Source of the DNA: Mitsuaria sp. GD03876 | GTDB lineage: Bacteria > Pseudomonadota > Gammaproteobacteria > Burkholderiales > Burkholderiaceae_C | Assembly: GCF_029840635.1 (NCBI RefSeq) | Contig: NZ_JAOCCU010000021.1 | Location: 1 to 64,000, forward strand | Direction: 5' to 3' | DNA length: 64,000 bases | Program-made: the position numbers and the translations under genes | Notes under the pieces: generated by a model | What the model was told of the DNA's origin: nothing | What the model saw: the letters and a program-made list of their open reading frames with translations, nothing else | Databases searched by the model: none | Shown: positions 11,007 to 20,654 of the stretch, piece after piece | Numbering within the stretch: the first letter of the stretch is position 1 | Layout: each line of letters begins with the position of its first letter

Positions 11007-11990
11007 ATGAATCGATCGATCATCCGGTTCCCCCGCGCGCTGCAGGCCGGCGTCGCGGGCCTGGCGCTCGCGCTGTCCGCCGGCGCGGCGCGCGCGGAGA
11101 GCATCCTGTTCGTCGGCAACAGCTTCACCTACGCGCAGGGCTCGGCGGTGATGCAGTTCAGCCCGGGGTCGGTCACCGACCTCAACGGCTCCAACATCGG
11201 CGGCATCCCGGCGCTGTTCAAGGCCTTCACCGTGCAGGCGGGGCTGGACTACGACGTGAGCCTGGAGACGGTCGGCGGCAGCGGGCTGGACCTGCACTAC
11301 AACACCAAGATGGCCTTGATCGACAAGCCGTGGGACCGTGTCGTGCTGCAGAGCTACAGCACGCTGGACGCGGCGCATCCGGGCGATCCGGCGACGCTGA
11401 TCAAGTACTCCGGCCTGCTGGCCGACGCGCTGCACGCGCGCAACGCCAACGTGAGGATCGACCTGATGGCGACCTGGTCGCGCGCGGACCAGACCTATCC
11501 GCCCAGCGGCGCCTGGTACGGCCAGTCGATCTACCGGATGGCCGAGGACGTGTACGCCGGCTACCGGCAGGCGGACCTGGCGTCCGACCGCATCCAGGGC
11601 GTGATCCCGGTCGGGCTGGCCTGGAACCGGGCGATGGCGCAGGGCTTCGCCGACACCAACCCGTATGACGGCATCGAACCGGGCAAGGTCAAGCTCTGGG
11701 CCAGCGACAACTACCACGCCAGCGTCTACGGCAGCTACCTGGAGGCGCTGACCGTCTTCGGCAAGATCACCGGCCTGGATCCGCGCAGCCTGGGCGCGGG
11801 CGAGACGGCGGCGGCCCAGCTCGGGCTGACGCGGGCGCAGGTGACGACGATGCAGCAGCTGGCGTTCGAGCAGCTCGCGGCGCCGGTGCCGGAGCCGGCC
11901 AGCTGGGCGCTGGCGATCGCCGGCGTGGGCGCCTTGCTGGCCTGGCGCCGGCGTCAGCCGGCGGCGGGCGCGCGCGCCTCGAGCACGTAG
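11007..11990 (+). CDS. PEP-CTERM protein with SGNH-hydrolase-like (DUF4886-type) domain
   Basis: 327 aa exported protein. After a signal peptide (ending RAES) it begins ILFVGNSFTYAQG, the block I motif of SGNH/DUF4886 hydrolases with the Ser of GNSFT as likely nucleophile; VVLQSYS and the late DNYHASVYG (Asp...His) supply the other expected catalytic parts. The C-terminus VPEPASWALAIAGVGALLAWRRR is a PEP-CTERM sorting signal. Esterase or deacetylase action on an exopolysaccharide is inference. The 3' end overlaps the convergent response regulator gene by 37 bp. Confidence 0.82.
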   Translation: MNRSIIRFPRALQAGVAGLALALSAGAARAESILFVGNSFTYAQGSAVMQFSPGSVTDLNGSNIGGIPALFKAFTVQAGLDYDVSLETVGGSGLDLHYNTKMALIDKPWDRVVLQSYSTLDAAHPGDPATLIKYSGLLADALHARNANVRIDLMATWSRADQTYPPSGAWYGQSIYRMAEDVYAGYRQADLASDRIQGVIPVGLAWNRAMAQGFADTNPYDGIEPGKVKLWASDNYHASVYGSYLEALTVFGKITGLDPRSLGAGETAAAQLGLTRAQVTTMQQLAFEQLAAPVPEPASWALAIAGVGALLAWRRRQPAAGARASST

Positions 11991-12658
11991 CCCATTCCGC
12001 GCACCGTGTGAAGCAGCGGCTCGCCGAAGGGCTTGTCCAGCTTGCCGCGCAGGCGGCGCACGGCGACCTCGACGACGTTGGTCTTGCTGTCGAAGTTCAT
12101 GTCCCAGACCTGCTCGGCGAGCTCGGTCCGGGACAGGACCTGGCCCTCGCGGCGCAGCAGCAGCGTGAGCAGGCTGAACTCCTTGGGCGTCAGGTCCAGC
12201 CGCTGGCCGCAGCGGTGGACCTTGCGGCGCAGCAGGTCGACCTCGAGGTCGGCGATCTTCAGGACCGTCGCCTCGGCCGGCGGCGGCGCGCCATTGGCCC
12301 GGCGCAGCAGCGCCTGGATGCGCGCCACCAGTTCGGAGAACGCGAAGGGCTTGACCAGGCAGTCGTCGGCGCCGGCCTGCAGGCTGTGCACGCGGTCCTC
12401 CACCTCGGGGCGCGGGGTCAGCATCAGCACCGGCAGCGCGCGGGTGTGGTCCTGCTGGCGCAGCGCGGCCAGCACGGCCAGGCCGTCGATGCCGGGCAGC
12501 ACGCCGTCCAGCAGCACCAGGTCATAGGGCGACTCGCTGGCCAGGTGCAGCCCGTCGACGCCGTCGCGGACCACGTCCACGACGAACCCCTCCTGCGTCA
12601 GGCCGCTGCGCAGGTAGTCGCACAGGGCTTCCTCGTCCTCGATGACGAGCAGTTTCAT
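11954..12658 (-). CDS. OmpR/PhoB-family response regulator, orphan
   Basis: 234 aa. Receiver domain with acidic pair IEDEEA, acceptor Asp in LVLLDGVLPG (about residue 51), Thr in LMLTPR and Lys in VKPF, followed by a winged-helix DNA-binding domain (LTPKEFSLLTLLLRREGQVLSR and VRGMGYVLE). Closest in style to heavy-metal regulators (CopR/IrlR group). No histidine kinase is next to it; the nearest kinase in the window is at the far left and is a hybrid. Start ATG 12658; a TTG at 12670 is in frame but weaker. Confidence 0.9.
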   Translation of the reverse strand: MKLLVIEDEEALCDYLRSGLTQEGFVVDVVRDGVDGLHLASESPYDLVLLDGVLPGIDGLAVLAALRQQDHTRALPVLMLTPRPEVEDRVHSLQAGADDCLVKPFAFSELVARIQALLRRANGAPPPAEATVLKIADLEVDLLRRKVHRCGQRLDLTPKEFSLLTLLLRREGQVLSRTELAEQVWDMNFDSKTNVVEVAVRRLRGKLDKPFGEPLLHTVRGMGYVLEARAPAAG

Positions 12659-12730
12659 CGTGATGTTCAAAGCAAGCGTTGGCGTGCTCCGGCAAATCGC
12701 GCGCCATGGCGCCCGGACAGGGTCGCTGCG

Positions 12731-13624
12731 CTATCGGGTCAGCACGAGCACCATCACCCAGTCGTTGGACGATCCGCTCTCCGTCCGGCTCTCGTCGATC
12801 TTGCCGGTCGCCGTCTTGCGCCGCGTCCGTGTCACCGAGTTGCCGACATTGCCGCCCACGGATTCGAGCGTCTTGCCATCCGGGCTGACCTTGCTGACGA
12901 CATCGCAATGCGAATCGAACGGGTACAGGCCTCGATCGCCGTCGTACCGCGACATCACGTCGGCAAAGCTGCGCACCCGCGGCGTGCGCGAGTAACACAC
13001 CAGGTCGCCGACGCGGGGCTTGATCCATCCCGGATCGCAAGGGAGCTGCCGATAGGTCGTGTCGGGCCGCCCGACATGGTCGATTGCGCTGCGCATGTAC
13101 ATCGCGTGCGAGGGCGACCCTTCGAACTCGTTGGCGTCCAACCCGTTGATCTTGAACATCGTGCTGATGAAGACGGCGGACCACGCCGTGGAATTGATCG
13201 CCGAGCGCCTCAGCGAAGCGACGATCCTAGCCAGCCGGTCGGGATCGCCGACGAAGGCGGCCGACACGGCGGCGATCTCGTTCTGCGCGTTGGCCATGCG
13301 CTTGGCCGGCGGCGTCCCCTGCTGGACCGCGTAGGGATAGGAAAGCACGCTCACGCTGTTCGTCGCGACCCAGTACTGATAGACCTTGTCCCAGCTGAGC
13401 AGGTGGCTGGTCGGGGTCTCGGCCACCAGGTCGTCGTCGGCGGCCTCGGTGATCTTGCCGCGCCCGAAGCGGACCCACTCCGCCTCGGCGAAGCTCGCCA
13501 GGCCCTGGGCCAACGGCGAGGCCGGCGCCCCGGCGGCGTGGGTGCAGGCGGTCTTCAGTTGATCCAGGTCGGGCGCGGCCATCAGCGGCGAGGCGACGCA
13601 GAGCAGGAGGAGGGCTGGTTTCAT
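12731..13624 (-). CDS. DUF2272 family exported protein, papain-like amidase fold candidate
   Basis: 297 aa with signal peptide (LLLLCVASPLMAAP). The middle has WSAVFIS followed by SHAMYM, then PRVGDLVCYSR, HCDVVSKV and GGNVGNSV. This order (W-[C/S]-A-x-F, GDLV, H-x-x-x-V, GN) matches DUF2272 and is reminiscent of CHAP/NlpC-P60 amidases, but the usual nucleophilic Cys is Ser here. Start ATG 13624 overlaps the stop of the upstream gene (ATGA), so it is translationally coupled as the last gene of a three-gene operon. Peptidoglycan as substrate is inference. Confidence 0.7.
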   Translation of the reverse strand: MKPALLLLCVASPLMAAPDLDQLKTACTHAAGAPASPLAQGLASFAEAEWVRFGRGKITEAADDDLVAETPTSHLLSWDKVYQYWVATNSVSVLSYPYAVQQGTPPAKRMANAQNEIAAVSAAFVGDPDRLARIVASLRRSAINSTAWSAVFISTMFKINGLDANEFEGSPSHAMYMRSAIDHVGRPDTTYRQLPCDPGWIKPRVGDLVCYSRTPRVRSFADVMSRYDGDRGLYPFDSHCDVVSKVSPDGKTLESVGGNVGNSVTRTRRKTATGKIDESRTESGSSNDWVMVLVLTR

Positions 13625-14814
13625 CGTTGCGGTCCCGGGCAGACGGGCATGGCCCCGCAGATGTCGAAGGGACGGTCGGAGAGACCGACGTCGGATGCGC
13701 GCACACGGCTCTGGGCGATCCAGCCGGCGAGGGCGCCGCGGTCCTGGCGCAGCTGGTCGTCGCCATCGATGAAGTAGGTGGCATCCCGCCCGGACAGGTA
13801 GCTGCGCGACCCGGGCTGGGTCAGGTTGAAGATCCCCGAGGCGACCTTCCTGACCTGCCAGGGCTTGGCGTCCGCCGGCACCGCCTTGACGAACCGGGCG
13901 ACGAGCGCGCGGTCGAGCCGCGGATATTGCAGGGAGCGCTCGACGAAGAACGCGAAGTCGATCTCCGTGACGGTGGCGCGCCCCGCCGCCTTCCAGGCGG
14001 CCACGTAGTCCGCGACTTCTCCGAGCCGCTTGCCGCCGGGTCCATAGAAGAACTGGTCGTAGATCAGGCGCGCTCGCGGCTGCTCCGCGAGTTGCGCGAA
14101 GATCAGCTGGAAGCGGTCGCGTCGCGCGGGATCGCTCGCCAACGGTTGGAGGAGCTGCCTGGCGTCCTCGCAACCGCGCGCGCCCATCAGCGCCGCGAAC
14201 AGGGGCTGTTCGGGAAGAAGCGCCTCGTGCAGCGCCGGACTCAACGACGCGTCGGCCGCCAGGACCTTCAGGACCTTCTGCAGGGTGCAGCCTCGACCCG
14301 CGGTCGCGCGGAACGGGCCCCAGGTGAACAGCGAATCCGGATCGGCGCTGCGTCGCTCGCCGTCGCCGCTCATGTCCCAGAAGCTGCGGTCGTAGTCCGG
14401 CGTCAGCGGCGACGCCCGCATGTACAGGATCCGCGCGCGCTCAGGCACGGTGGGTTCGTCCTGCGGCAGCAGCTGGGCGTACGCCGCCTCGAGCGCGGCC
14501 GGATCGGCCGACGGGGCGCCGGTGCAAGTGCTCAAGGCCTTCATCGCGTCCATCGTGGTGGCGCCGAAGCGCTCGGGCGCGATCCGGACCATCGCGGCGA
14601 GGCTGGGATCGGCCGCCGGGCACTGGTCCAGGCGTTGCGCGAGCGCCGTGTTGTAGCGGGACAGGTAGCCCCAGCGGCTGTCGACCAGGGACCAGGGGCG
14701 GACCTGCCCGTCGCGCTCGTAGCGAGGCAGGCGGGCGACGATCGATTCGGCGGCGAGTGCGGCGCCGCAGGTCGCGAGCATCAGGCTCGCCAGCACGATT
14801 CGCGAGGCAGGCAC
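13621..14814 (-). CDS. Exported hypothetical protein, helical
   Basis: 397 aa. Signal peptide IVLASLMLATCGAALAAE, then a soluble, mostly helical protein with paired Cys (QCPAADPS, STCTGAP, GCTLQK, GCEDAR, ICGAMPVCPG) that could form disulfides in the periplasm. GTG 14814 is chosen because AGAGGAG lies 9 nt upstream and the signal peptide follows at once; the frame opens earlier but without a ribosome site. Middle gene of the operon 15602-12731, coupled by ATGA to the DUF2272 gene. No family recognised. Confidence 0.7.
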   Translation of the reverse strand: MPASRIVLASLMLATCGAALAAESIVARLPRYERDGQVRPWSLVDSRWGYLSRYNTALAQRLDQCPAADPSLAAMVRIAPERFGATTMDAMKALSTCTGAPSADPAALEAAYAQLLPQDEPTVPERARILYMRASPLTPDYDRSFWDMSGDGERRSADPDSLFTWGPFRATAGRGCTLQKVLKVLAADASLSPALHEALLPEQPLFAALMGARGCEDARQLLQPLASDPARRDRFQLIFAQLAEQPRARLIYDQFFYGPGGKRLGEVADYVAAWKAAGRATVTEIDFAFFVERSLQYPRLDRALVARFVKAVPADAKPWQVRKVASGIFNLTQPGSRSYLSGRDATYFIDGDDQLRQDRGALAGWIAQSRVRASDVGLSDRPFDICGAMPVCPGPQR

Positions 14815-14843
14815 GGTGGGCAGCTCCTCTGGGCGGGCAGGGC

Positions 14844-15602
14844 TCACTCGGGCCGAAGGAAACACTCCATGTCGGCCAGGAACAGCGCGGCCTTCATGCG
14901 CATCAGCCGCGTGGACGCGTCGGCATTGGTGTCCTTCATGGCGGCGCCGTACTCGGACAGCGCCGCCCTCACGGCCGTCACGACCTTTTCGCGGGAGGTC
15001 CTCGAGGACTGGGCCGTCAGGCCTTGTTCCGCGACCACCGTCTGTGCCGTGTTCGCCACCCCGGACACGCCGCTGAAGAGCGCCGCGGTGACCTTGCTGC
15101 CGCCCCCGGAAAGAATCCCGGGAGCGATCACGCTGCCGGCCAGCGCGCCGGTCAATGCGATCCAGACGGAGTAGCGCGCGCGTTCCTTGGCGTCGCCCGA
15201 CAGGCTCGCCAACGTCTTCGTGCAGATGTCCTTGACCAGGAGATAGGCGTTGTCGAGCTTCTGCTGCGCATCCGCCGGAATGTCGTTGTTGACCGTGGAT
15301 GTCGTCGCCACGGCCGCCAGGGCGCTGGTCTTGAGCTGGAGTTCAGCGAAGCTCACGGCCGGGGTCGACGTGCCGCTTGTCGTGGCCGGGGACGGGTTGG
15401 ACAGGGCGGTCGAACTCGTCGTCGTGGACGGCGTCACTGGCGGCGGCGTCACCGTGGGCGTCGCGACGGCGCCGGAGGCCGGCACCGGCGCGGCGGGCAA
15501 GGCCTCGACCCGCGGGGCGGCGGGTTCCGCCTGCGCGAACGCCGTGCCGCCGTTCATGGCGGCGAGTAGTCCGACGGCCAGGACGGCATGCATGCTGTTC
15601 AT
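14844..15602 (-). CDS. Exported hypothetical protein with Pro/Thr/Ser linker
   Basis: 252 aa. Signal peptide (AVLAVGLLAAMNGGTAFAQ), then a long low-complexity Pro/Thr/Ser/Ala region to about residue 85, then a helical domain with a hydrophobic stretch (YSVWIALTGALAGSVIAPGIL) and Gly-Ser loop, ending MECFLRPE. AAGGAGG stands 6 nt before ATG 15602. First gene of a likely three-gene operon; 29 bp separate it from the next gene. No family recognised. Confidence 0.68.
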   Translation of the reverse strand: MNSMHAVLAVGLLAAMNGGTAFAQAEPAAPRVEALPAAPVPASGAVATPTVTPPPVTPSTTTSSTALSNPSPATTSGTSTPAVSFAELQLKTSALAAVATTSTVNNDIPADAQQKLDNAYLLVKDICTKTLASLSGDAKERARYSVWIALTGALAGSVIAPGILSGGGSKVTAALFSGVSGVANTAQTVVAEQGLTAQSSRTSREKVVTAVRAALSEYGAAMKDTNADASTRLMRMKAALFLADMECFLRPE

Positions 15603-15679
15603 CGCGCCTCCTTCTCGACGCGCGATGATGCCGAGCGCCTCCCGTCCTGGCATCCCCTCCCTTGATGAGGGGTTGGCGG

Positions 15680-17902
15680 TCACGCCACCTTCGGCAGCTC
15701 CTTCAACAGCTTGTCCAGCGTGACCGGGTAGTCGCGGACCCGCACCCCGGTGGCGTTGTAGATCGCGTTGGCGACCGCCGCCGCCACGCCGCAGATGCCC
15801 AGTTCGCCGACGCCCTTGGCCTTGAGCGGCGAGGAGATCGGGTCGGTCTCGTCCAGGAAGATCACCTCCTGGTGCGGGATGTCGGCATGGACCGGCACCT
15901 CGTAGCTGGCGAGGTCGTGGTTGACGAAGAAACCGCGCCGCTCGTCGACGTGCAGCGCCTCCATCAGCGCCGCGCCGACGCCCATCGTCATCGCGCCGAT
16001 CACCTGGCTGCGCGCCGACTTCGGATTGAGGATGCGCCCGGCCGCGCACACGGCCAGCATCCGCCGCACGCGGACCTCGCCGGTGTACGCGTCCACGGCC
16101 ACCTCGCAGAAGTGGCCGCCGAAGGTCGACTGCTGGTACTTCTTGTCGAGGTCGCCGAACTCGATCCGGTCCTCGGCGGCGAGGCCCTCGACACCGGCCA
16201 CCTCGCCCAGCGGCATCCGCTTGCCGCCGCCGCGGATCTCGCCGTCGGCGAAGACGGCGTCCCTGGCGTCCAGGCCGGCCTTGCGGGCCACCGCCTCGCG
16301 CAGCGCCACGCAGGCCGCGTACACGCCGGAACACGAGCTGTTGCCGCCCCACTGGCCGCCGGATCCGGCCGAGACCGGCAGCGCCGAGTCGCCCAGCCGC
16401 ACCACGACCTGCTCCAGCGTCACGCCCATCATCTCGGCCGCGGTCTGCGCCAGGATGGTGTAGCTGCCGGTGCCGATGTCGGTCATGTCGGTCTCGACGG
16501 TGACGATGCCGCGCCGGTCCAGCCGCACGCGCGCCGCGGACTTCATGACCAGGTTGTTGCGGAACGCCGCCGCCACGCCCATGCCGACGAGCCAGCGCCC
16601 GCCCGGACCCTCGCGCCGCTGGCCGGGGCGGCCGCGGCGGCTCCAGCCGAAGCGCTCGGCGCCGGTGCGCAGGCACTCGGTCAGCCGGCGCTGCGAGAAG
16701 GGCCGCTCCGGCTTCTCCGGGTCGACCTGCGTGTCGTTGACGATGCGGAACTGCACCGGGTCCATCCCCAGCCGCTCGGCCATCTCGTCGACCGCGATCT
16801 CCAGCGCCATCAGCCCCGGCGCCTCGCCCGGCGCGCGCATCGCGTTGCCCTCGGGCAGGTCCAGCACCGCCAGCTTCATCGCCGTCATCCGGTTCGCGCC
16901 GGCATACAGCAGCCGCGTCTGCGCGACGGCGGTCTCCGGGCTGCCGCCGGGCAGGTCGCCGGACCAGCTCTCATGCGCGATCGCTGCGATCCTGCCGTCC
17001 TGGCCGGCGGCGATGCGGATGCGCTGGATCGTCGCGGGCCGGTGCGTGGTGTTGTTCATCATCAGCGGGCGCTGCAGCGCGACCTTGACCGGCCGGCCGG
17101 AGGCCTTCGCGCCGAGCGCCGCCATCAGCACGTCCGCGCGCAGGAACAGCTTGCCGCCGAAACCGCCGCCGACGAAGGGCGAGATCAGCCGCACCTTGTC
17201 GCGCGGCAGGCCCAGCGTGCGCGCCAGGTCGCCGCGGCCCCAGTCGATCATCTGGTTGGCGGTCCAGACGGTGAGCCGGTCGCCCTCCCACACGGCCAGC
17301 GTCGCGTGCGGCTCCATCATCGCGTGCGACTGGTCGGGCGTGGTGTAGGTCTGGTCGATCTTCAGCGGCGCGCGCGCGAAGGCGGCGTCGAAGTCGCCGA
17401 CCTTGGTCTCGGCCGGCGTGCCGCCGGGGCCGTCGTCCGCCTTGGGCGGCTTGGCCTGGTCCTTGGCCTTGGCCAGGCTGAAGGCGCCGGCCTCGGGCGC
17501 GTAGTCGACGCGGATCAGCGCCGCGGCCGCGCGGGCCTGCTCGAAGCTCTCGGCGACCACGACGGCGATCGCCTGGTGGTAATGCGCGATGTCCGGTCCG
17601 CCCAGCAGCGCGGCCGTGTTCATCCTGCCCTTGCCGAGCTTGCCGGCGTTCTCCGCGGTGACGACCGCCAGCACGCCGGGCGCGTGCTCGGCGGCGGCGA
17701 CGTCCATCCTCGCGATGCGGCCCTTGCCGATGCCGGCGCCGACGACGAACCCGTAGGCGGGATTCTTCGCGACGTCATGGCGTTCGTAGGCGTAAGGCGC
17801 GGTGCCGGTGGTCTTGCGGGGGCCGTCGATCCGGTCGGTCGGCTTGCCGACGACGCGGCCCTGGTCGATGGGGTTGGTGGTGGCGGGCGTGTCGAATTTC
17901 AT
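15680..17902 (-). CDS. paoC: Aldehyde oxidase, molybdenum-cofactor subunit (PaoC/YagR type)
   Basis: Large catalytic subunit of a three-part periplasmic molybdenum hydroxylase that oxidises aldehydes to acids. 740 aa, like E. coli PaoC. The N-terminal a/b hammerhead ([10 protein letters not shown]), Moco-contact loops ([30 protein letters not shown]) and catalytic Glu 700 in GVGELGICG are all present. It is the last gene of the operon and overlaps the FAD subunit by 4 bp (ATGA). No signal peptide of its own: export is expected piggyback on the Tat signal of the Fe-S subunit. A PaoD/XdhC-type maturation gene is not next to it. Confidence 0.92.
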   Translation of the reverse strand: MKFDTPATTNPIDQGRVVGKPTDRIDGPRKTTGTAPYAYERHDVAKNPAYGFVVGAGIGKGRIARMDVAAAEHAPGVLAVVTAENAGKLGKGRMNTAALLGGPDIAHYHQAIAVVVAESFEQARAAAALIRVDYAPEAGAFSLAKAKDQAKPPKADDGPGGTPAETKVGDFDAAFARAPLKIDQTYTTPDQSHAMMEPHATLAVWEGDRLTVWTANQMIDWGRGDLARTLGLPRDKVRLISPFVGGGFGGKLFLRADVLMAALGAKASGRPVKVALQRPLMMNNTTHRPATIQRIRIAAGQDGRIAAIAHESWSGDLPGGSPETAVAQTRLLYAGANRMTAMKLAVLDLPEGNAMRAPGEAPGLMALEIAVDEMAERLGMDPVQFRIVNDTQVDPEKPERPFSQRRLTECLRTGAERFGWSRRGRPGQRREGPGGRWLVGMGVAAAFRNNLVMKSAARVRLDRRGIVTVETDMTDIGTGSYTILAQTAAEMMGVTLEQVVVRLGDSALPVSAGSGGQWGGNSSCSGVYAACVALREAVARKAGLDARDAVFADGEIRGGGKRMPLGEVAGVEGLAAEDRIEFGDLDKKYQQSTFGGHFCEVAVDAYTGEVRVRRMLAVCAAGRILNPKSARSQVIGAMTMGVGAALMEALHVDERRGFFVNHDLASYEVPVHADIPHQEVIFLDETDPISSPLKAKGVGELGICGVAAAVANAIYNATGVRVRDYPVTLDKLLKELPKVA

Positions 17903-18861
17903 GCGGTCCTCCCGGCCTTGGCCTGGGCCAGCACCGCGGCGAGCGTGCGCTCGACCAGCGGCAGCTTGAAGGCGTTGTCGGCGGTCGGCGTGGCGCCGGC
18001 GAGCAACGCGCGCGCGGTCGCCGCCGCGCCCTGGCGCAGCGAGGGCTCGGCGGCCTCGACCCGCCAGGGCTTGGGCGCGATGCCGCCGACGGCGATCCGC
18101 CCGCCGCCGTCGCGCTGCACGATCGCGGCGATCGACACCAGCGCGAAGGCGTAGGACGAGCGGTCGCGGACCTTGTGATACAGCTGCGTGCCGCCGGCCG
18201 GCTTGGGCAGGGACACCGCGGTGATCAGTTCGCCGGGTTCGAGGGCCGTCTCCACCTGCGGCGTCGCGCCGGGCAGGCGATGGAAGTCGGCGATCGGGAT
18301 GCGCCTGGGCTGGGCGTCCGGACGCATTGTCTCGACGGTGGCGTCGAGCGCGCGCATCGCGACCGCCATGTCGCTCGGATGCGTGGCGATGCAGGCATCG
18401 CTGACGCCGATGACCGCCAGCTGGCGGCTCATGCCGCCGATGGCCGAGCAGCCGCTGCCGGGCTGGCGCTTGTTGCAGGGCTGGTCGGTGTCGTAGAAGT
18501 AGGGGCAGCGGGTGCGCTGCAGCAGGTTGCCGGCGGTCGTCGCGCGGTTGCGCAACTGGCCGGAGGCGCCCGCCAGCAGCGCGCGCGACAGCACGCCGTA
18601 GTCGCGCCGCACCCGCGCGTCGGCGGCCAGGTCGGTGTTGCGCACCAGCGCGCCGATGCGCAGGCCGCCGTCGGCCGTCGGCTCGATGCGGTCCAGGCCG
18701 AGGCCGTTGACGTCGATCAGGTGCGCGGGCGTCTCGATCTGCAGCTTCATCAGGTCGAGCAGGTTGGTCCCGCCGGCGATGAAGCGCGCGCCGGGCTGCC
18801 TGGCGGCGGCCGCGATGGCCGCGGCGGGCGACGCGGCGCGTTCGAAGGTGAAGGGCTTCAT
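17899..18861 (-). CDS. paoB: Aldehyde oxidase, FAD-binding subunit (PaoB/YagS type)
   Basis: 320 aa FAD subunit. It has the FAD loop [14 protein letters not shown] and the second contact [13 protein letters not shown]. Like PaoB and unlike most xanthine dehydrogenases, it carries a Cys set fit for an extra [4Fe-4S] cluster: [19 protein letters not shown] and DACIA. Start ATG 18861 lies in an ATGA overlap with the Fe-S gene, and its stop overlaps the start of paoC. Confidence 0.92.
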   Translation of the reverse strand: MKPFTFERAASPAAAIAAAARQPGARFIAGGTNLLDLMKLQIETPAHLIDVNGLGLDRIEPTADGGLRIGALVRNTDLAADARVRRDYGVLSRALLAGASGQLRNRATTAGNLLQRTRCPYFYDTDQPCNKRQPGSGCSAIGGMSRQLAVIGVSDACIATHPSDMAVAMRALDATVETMRPDAQPRRIPIADFHRLPGATPQVETALEPGELITAVSLPKPAGGTQLYHKVRDRSSYAFALVSIAAIVQRDGGGRIAVGGIAPKPWRVEAAEPSLRQGAAATARALLAGATPTADNAFKLPLVERTLAAVLAQAKAGRTA

Positions 18862-19580
18862 GCGGGCCTCCGGTCGCTGGCGCCAGGGGCGGGGATGCCG
18901 GCCACCTCGGCCATCGCGTCGACGATGTTCGAGTAGGCGCCGCAGCGACAGAGGTTGCCGCTCATGCGCTCGCGCAGTTCGTCCAGGGAGAGCAGGGGGC
19001 GCGCGACGAGGTCCGGCGTGACATGGCTGGGGATGCCGGCCTTGATCTCGTCGAGCACCGCCACCGCTGAGCAGACCTGGCCCGGCGTGCAGTAGCCGCA
19101 TTGGTAGCCGTCATGCCGCACGAAGGCGGCCTGCATCGGATGGAGCTTCTCCGGCGTGCCCAGGCCCTCGATCGTGGTGATCGCGGCGCCCTCGTGCATC
19201 ACCGCCAGCGTCAGGCAGGCGTTGACCCGGCGTCCGTCGAGGTGGATGGTGCAGGCGCCGCACTGGCCGTGGTCGCAGCCCTTCTTGGTGCCGGTGAGCT
19301 GCAGGTGCTCGCGCAGCAGGTCGAGCAGCGAGGTGCGGTTGTCGACGACCAGCGTGTGCGGCTGGCCGTTGACGGTGAGCGTGACGCGGGTGCTGGCCAC
19401 GAGGTTCTCCTGAGGGGGCGCGCCGGGGCGGGACGGGATTTGCGCGACGGCCTCGAGCGGCGCGCCGGTGGCGGCCGCCGCGCCCGCGCCGGCGATCAGC
19501 AGACCGCGGCGCGAGATCGCGCCGGCGTCAGCGTCGCACGGGCGGGCTTCGGGGGGAGACAGGGAAGACGCGAGGTCCAT
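18858..19580 (-). CDS. paoA: Aldehyde oxidase, 2Fe-2S subunit with Tat signal (PaoA/YagT type)
   Basis: 240 aa electron-transfer subunit. A twin-arginine signal ([11 protein letters not shown] about residues 24-34) takes the complex to the periplasm. Plant-type [2Fe-2S] ligands lie in [10 protein letters not shown] and VNAC, and the second cluster in CGYCTPGQ and CRCGAY. AGGAG precedes ATG 19580 by about 9 nt. First gene of the paoABC operon, read leftward and divergent from the CHAT operon. Confidence 0.93.
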   Translation of the reverse strand: MDLASSLSPPEARPCDADAGAISRRGLLIAGAGAAAATGAPLEAVAQIPSRPGAPPQENLVASTRVTLTVNGQPHTLVVDNRTSLLDLLREHLQLTGTKKGCDHGQCGACTIHLDGRRVNACLTLAVMHEGAAITTIEGLGTPEKLHPMQAAFVRHDGYQCGYCTPGQVCSAVAVLDEIKAGIPSHVTPDLVARPLLSLDELRERMSGNLCRCGAYSNIVDAMAEVAGIPAPGASDRRPA

Positions 19581-19826
19581 GCTGGGGGCTCCTGGCTGGG
19601 CGGGGAGGGGCGAATCCCACGGGCGGCAATCCCGATGCCCGCGGCCGAGGCGGCGCCGGCGTCGAGGCCCGGATTGGGCGAATGGCGGACGATCGGGCGC
19701 CTGCCGCGTCGGTGTCATCCCCCGGGTTGAGGATCTGGGGATGGTCCGCGGTGACCGCGATCGCGCAAGATCGCCTCGGGCCCCGAGCCCGCCGAAGAAC
19801 GACACGAACACCAGGAGGGAGTTCCG

Positions 19827-20654
19827 ATGACCGATCCGCAAGGCGTGCCGGTGGACGATCCGGCGATGACGCGATGGAACGACGCGCTCCGCGCGCGGGA
19901 CCGGCTGCATGAGGCGATGGGCCTGCAGGGGGACCGGCACGGGGCGGTGAAGCCGGCGTCCGACACCCCGGCCGCCCCCTACGACCTGGAGCCGGAAGCG
20001 CCCCGGGCGCTGTCCCTGGCCAAGCTGCTGCAGCTCAGCGGCGCGCCGATGCCGCCGGAGATCCAGGCGACCGTCGGCGAGCACGAGGCGCTGATCGTGC
20101 TCCATGGCCTCACGCCCTTCCATGCCGAGGGCGCCCGTCCGCAGGAGATCTGGGGGATGGGGTACTCGGCGGTGCCCAAGGACTGCGACGCGGCGCGCAC
20201 GGTGTCCTTCGAACCCTCGGACCGGGTGATCAAGGCCATCGAGGTCAACCAGACGCTGGCGATCGACCTGGACGTCCATGGCCGCATGGTGGCCGGCGTG
20301 CCCGAGGCCGGCGCCGGGCCGGCGCTGCCGCTGGCCGCCGGGCTGGCCGGCGGCGCCAGCACGCGGCAGGGGTTCGCGCTGTCGCTGCAGCTGGAATGGT
20401 CGGCCGTCGAGGTGCAGGCCGGGCCGGTCGGCAGCGGGGGCGTGCGCTGGAACCTTTACCGCCAGGGCCGGCGCATCGACCGCTATCACCGCCTGATGCA
20501 CACCTTGCTGGTGCCCCGCGGCACGCGCACGCTGACCTTCGAGGTCGACACCTGGGTGCGGCGGCAGGGCCTGTTCGGCGGCTTGCTGGGCACGCGGCAC
20601 TGGCAGTCGCCCCGGCGCGAATTCACCCTGAACGTCGAGACGGTGCCGGCGTGA
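19827..20654 (+). CDS. Hypothetical protein, first gene of the TPR/CHAT operon
   Basis: 275 aa, no signal peptide or membrane helix. Residues 1-60 are polar and probably disordered; the rest alternates short hydrophobic strands with polar loops and looks beta-rich, for example EALIVLHGL, RVIKAIEVNQTLAIDLDVHG, GFALSLQLEWSAVEV, RTLTFEVDTW and REFTLNV. No known domain recognised. AGGAGGG lies close before ATG 19827. Its stop overlaps the GTG start of the TPR-like gene (GTGA), so the two are coupled. By position it may be a sensor, target or partner of the CHAT protease; that is inference. Confidence 0.72.
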   Translation: MTDPQGVPVDDPAMTRWNDALRARDRLHEAMGLQGDRHGAVKPASDTPAAPYDLEPEAPRALSLAKLLQLSGAPMPPEIQATVGEHEALIVLHGLTPFHAEGARPQEIWGMGYSAVPKDCDAARTVSFEPSDRVIKAIEVNQTLAIDLDVHGRMVAGVPEAGAGPALPLAAGLAGGASTRQGFALSLQLEWSAVEVQAGPVGSGGVRWNLYRQGRRIDRYHRLMHTLLVPRGTRTLTFEVDTWVRRQGLFGGLLGTRHWQSPRREFTLNVETVPA

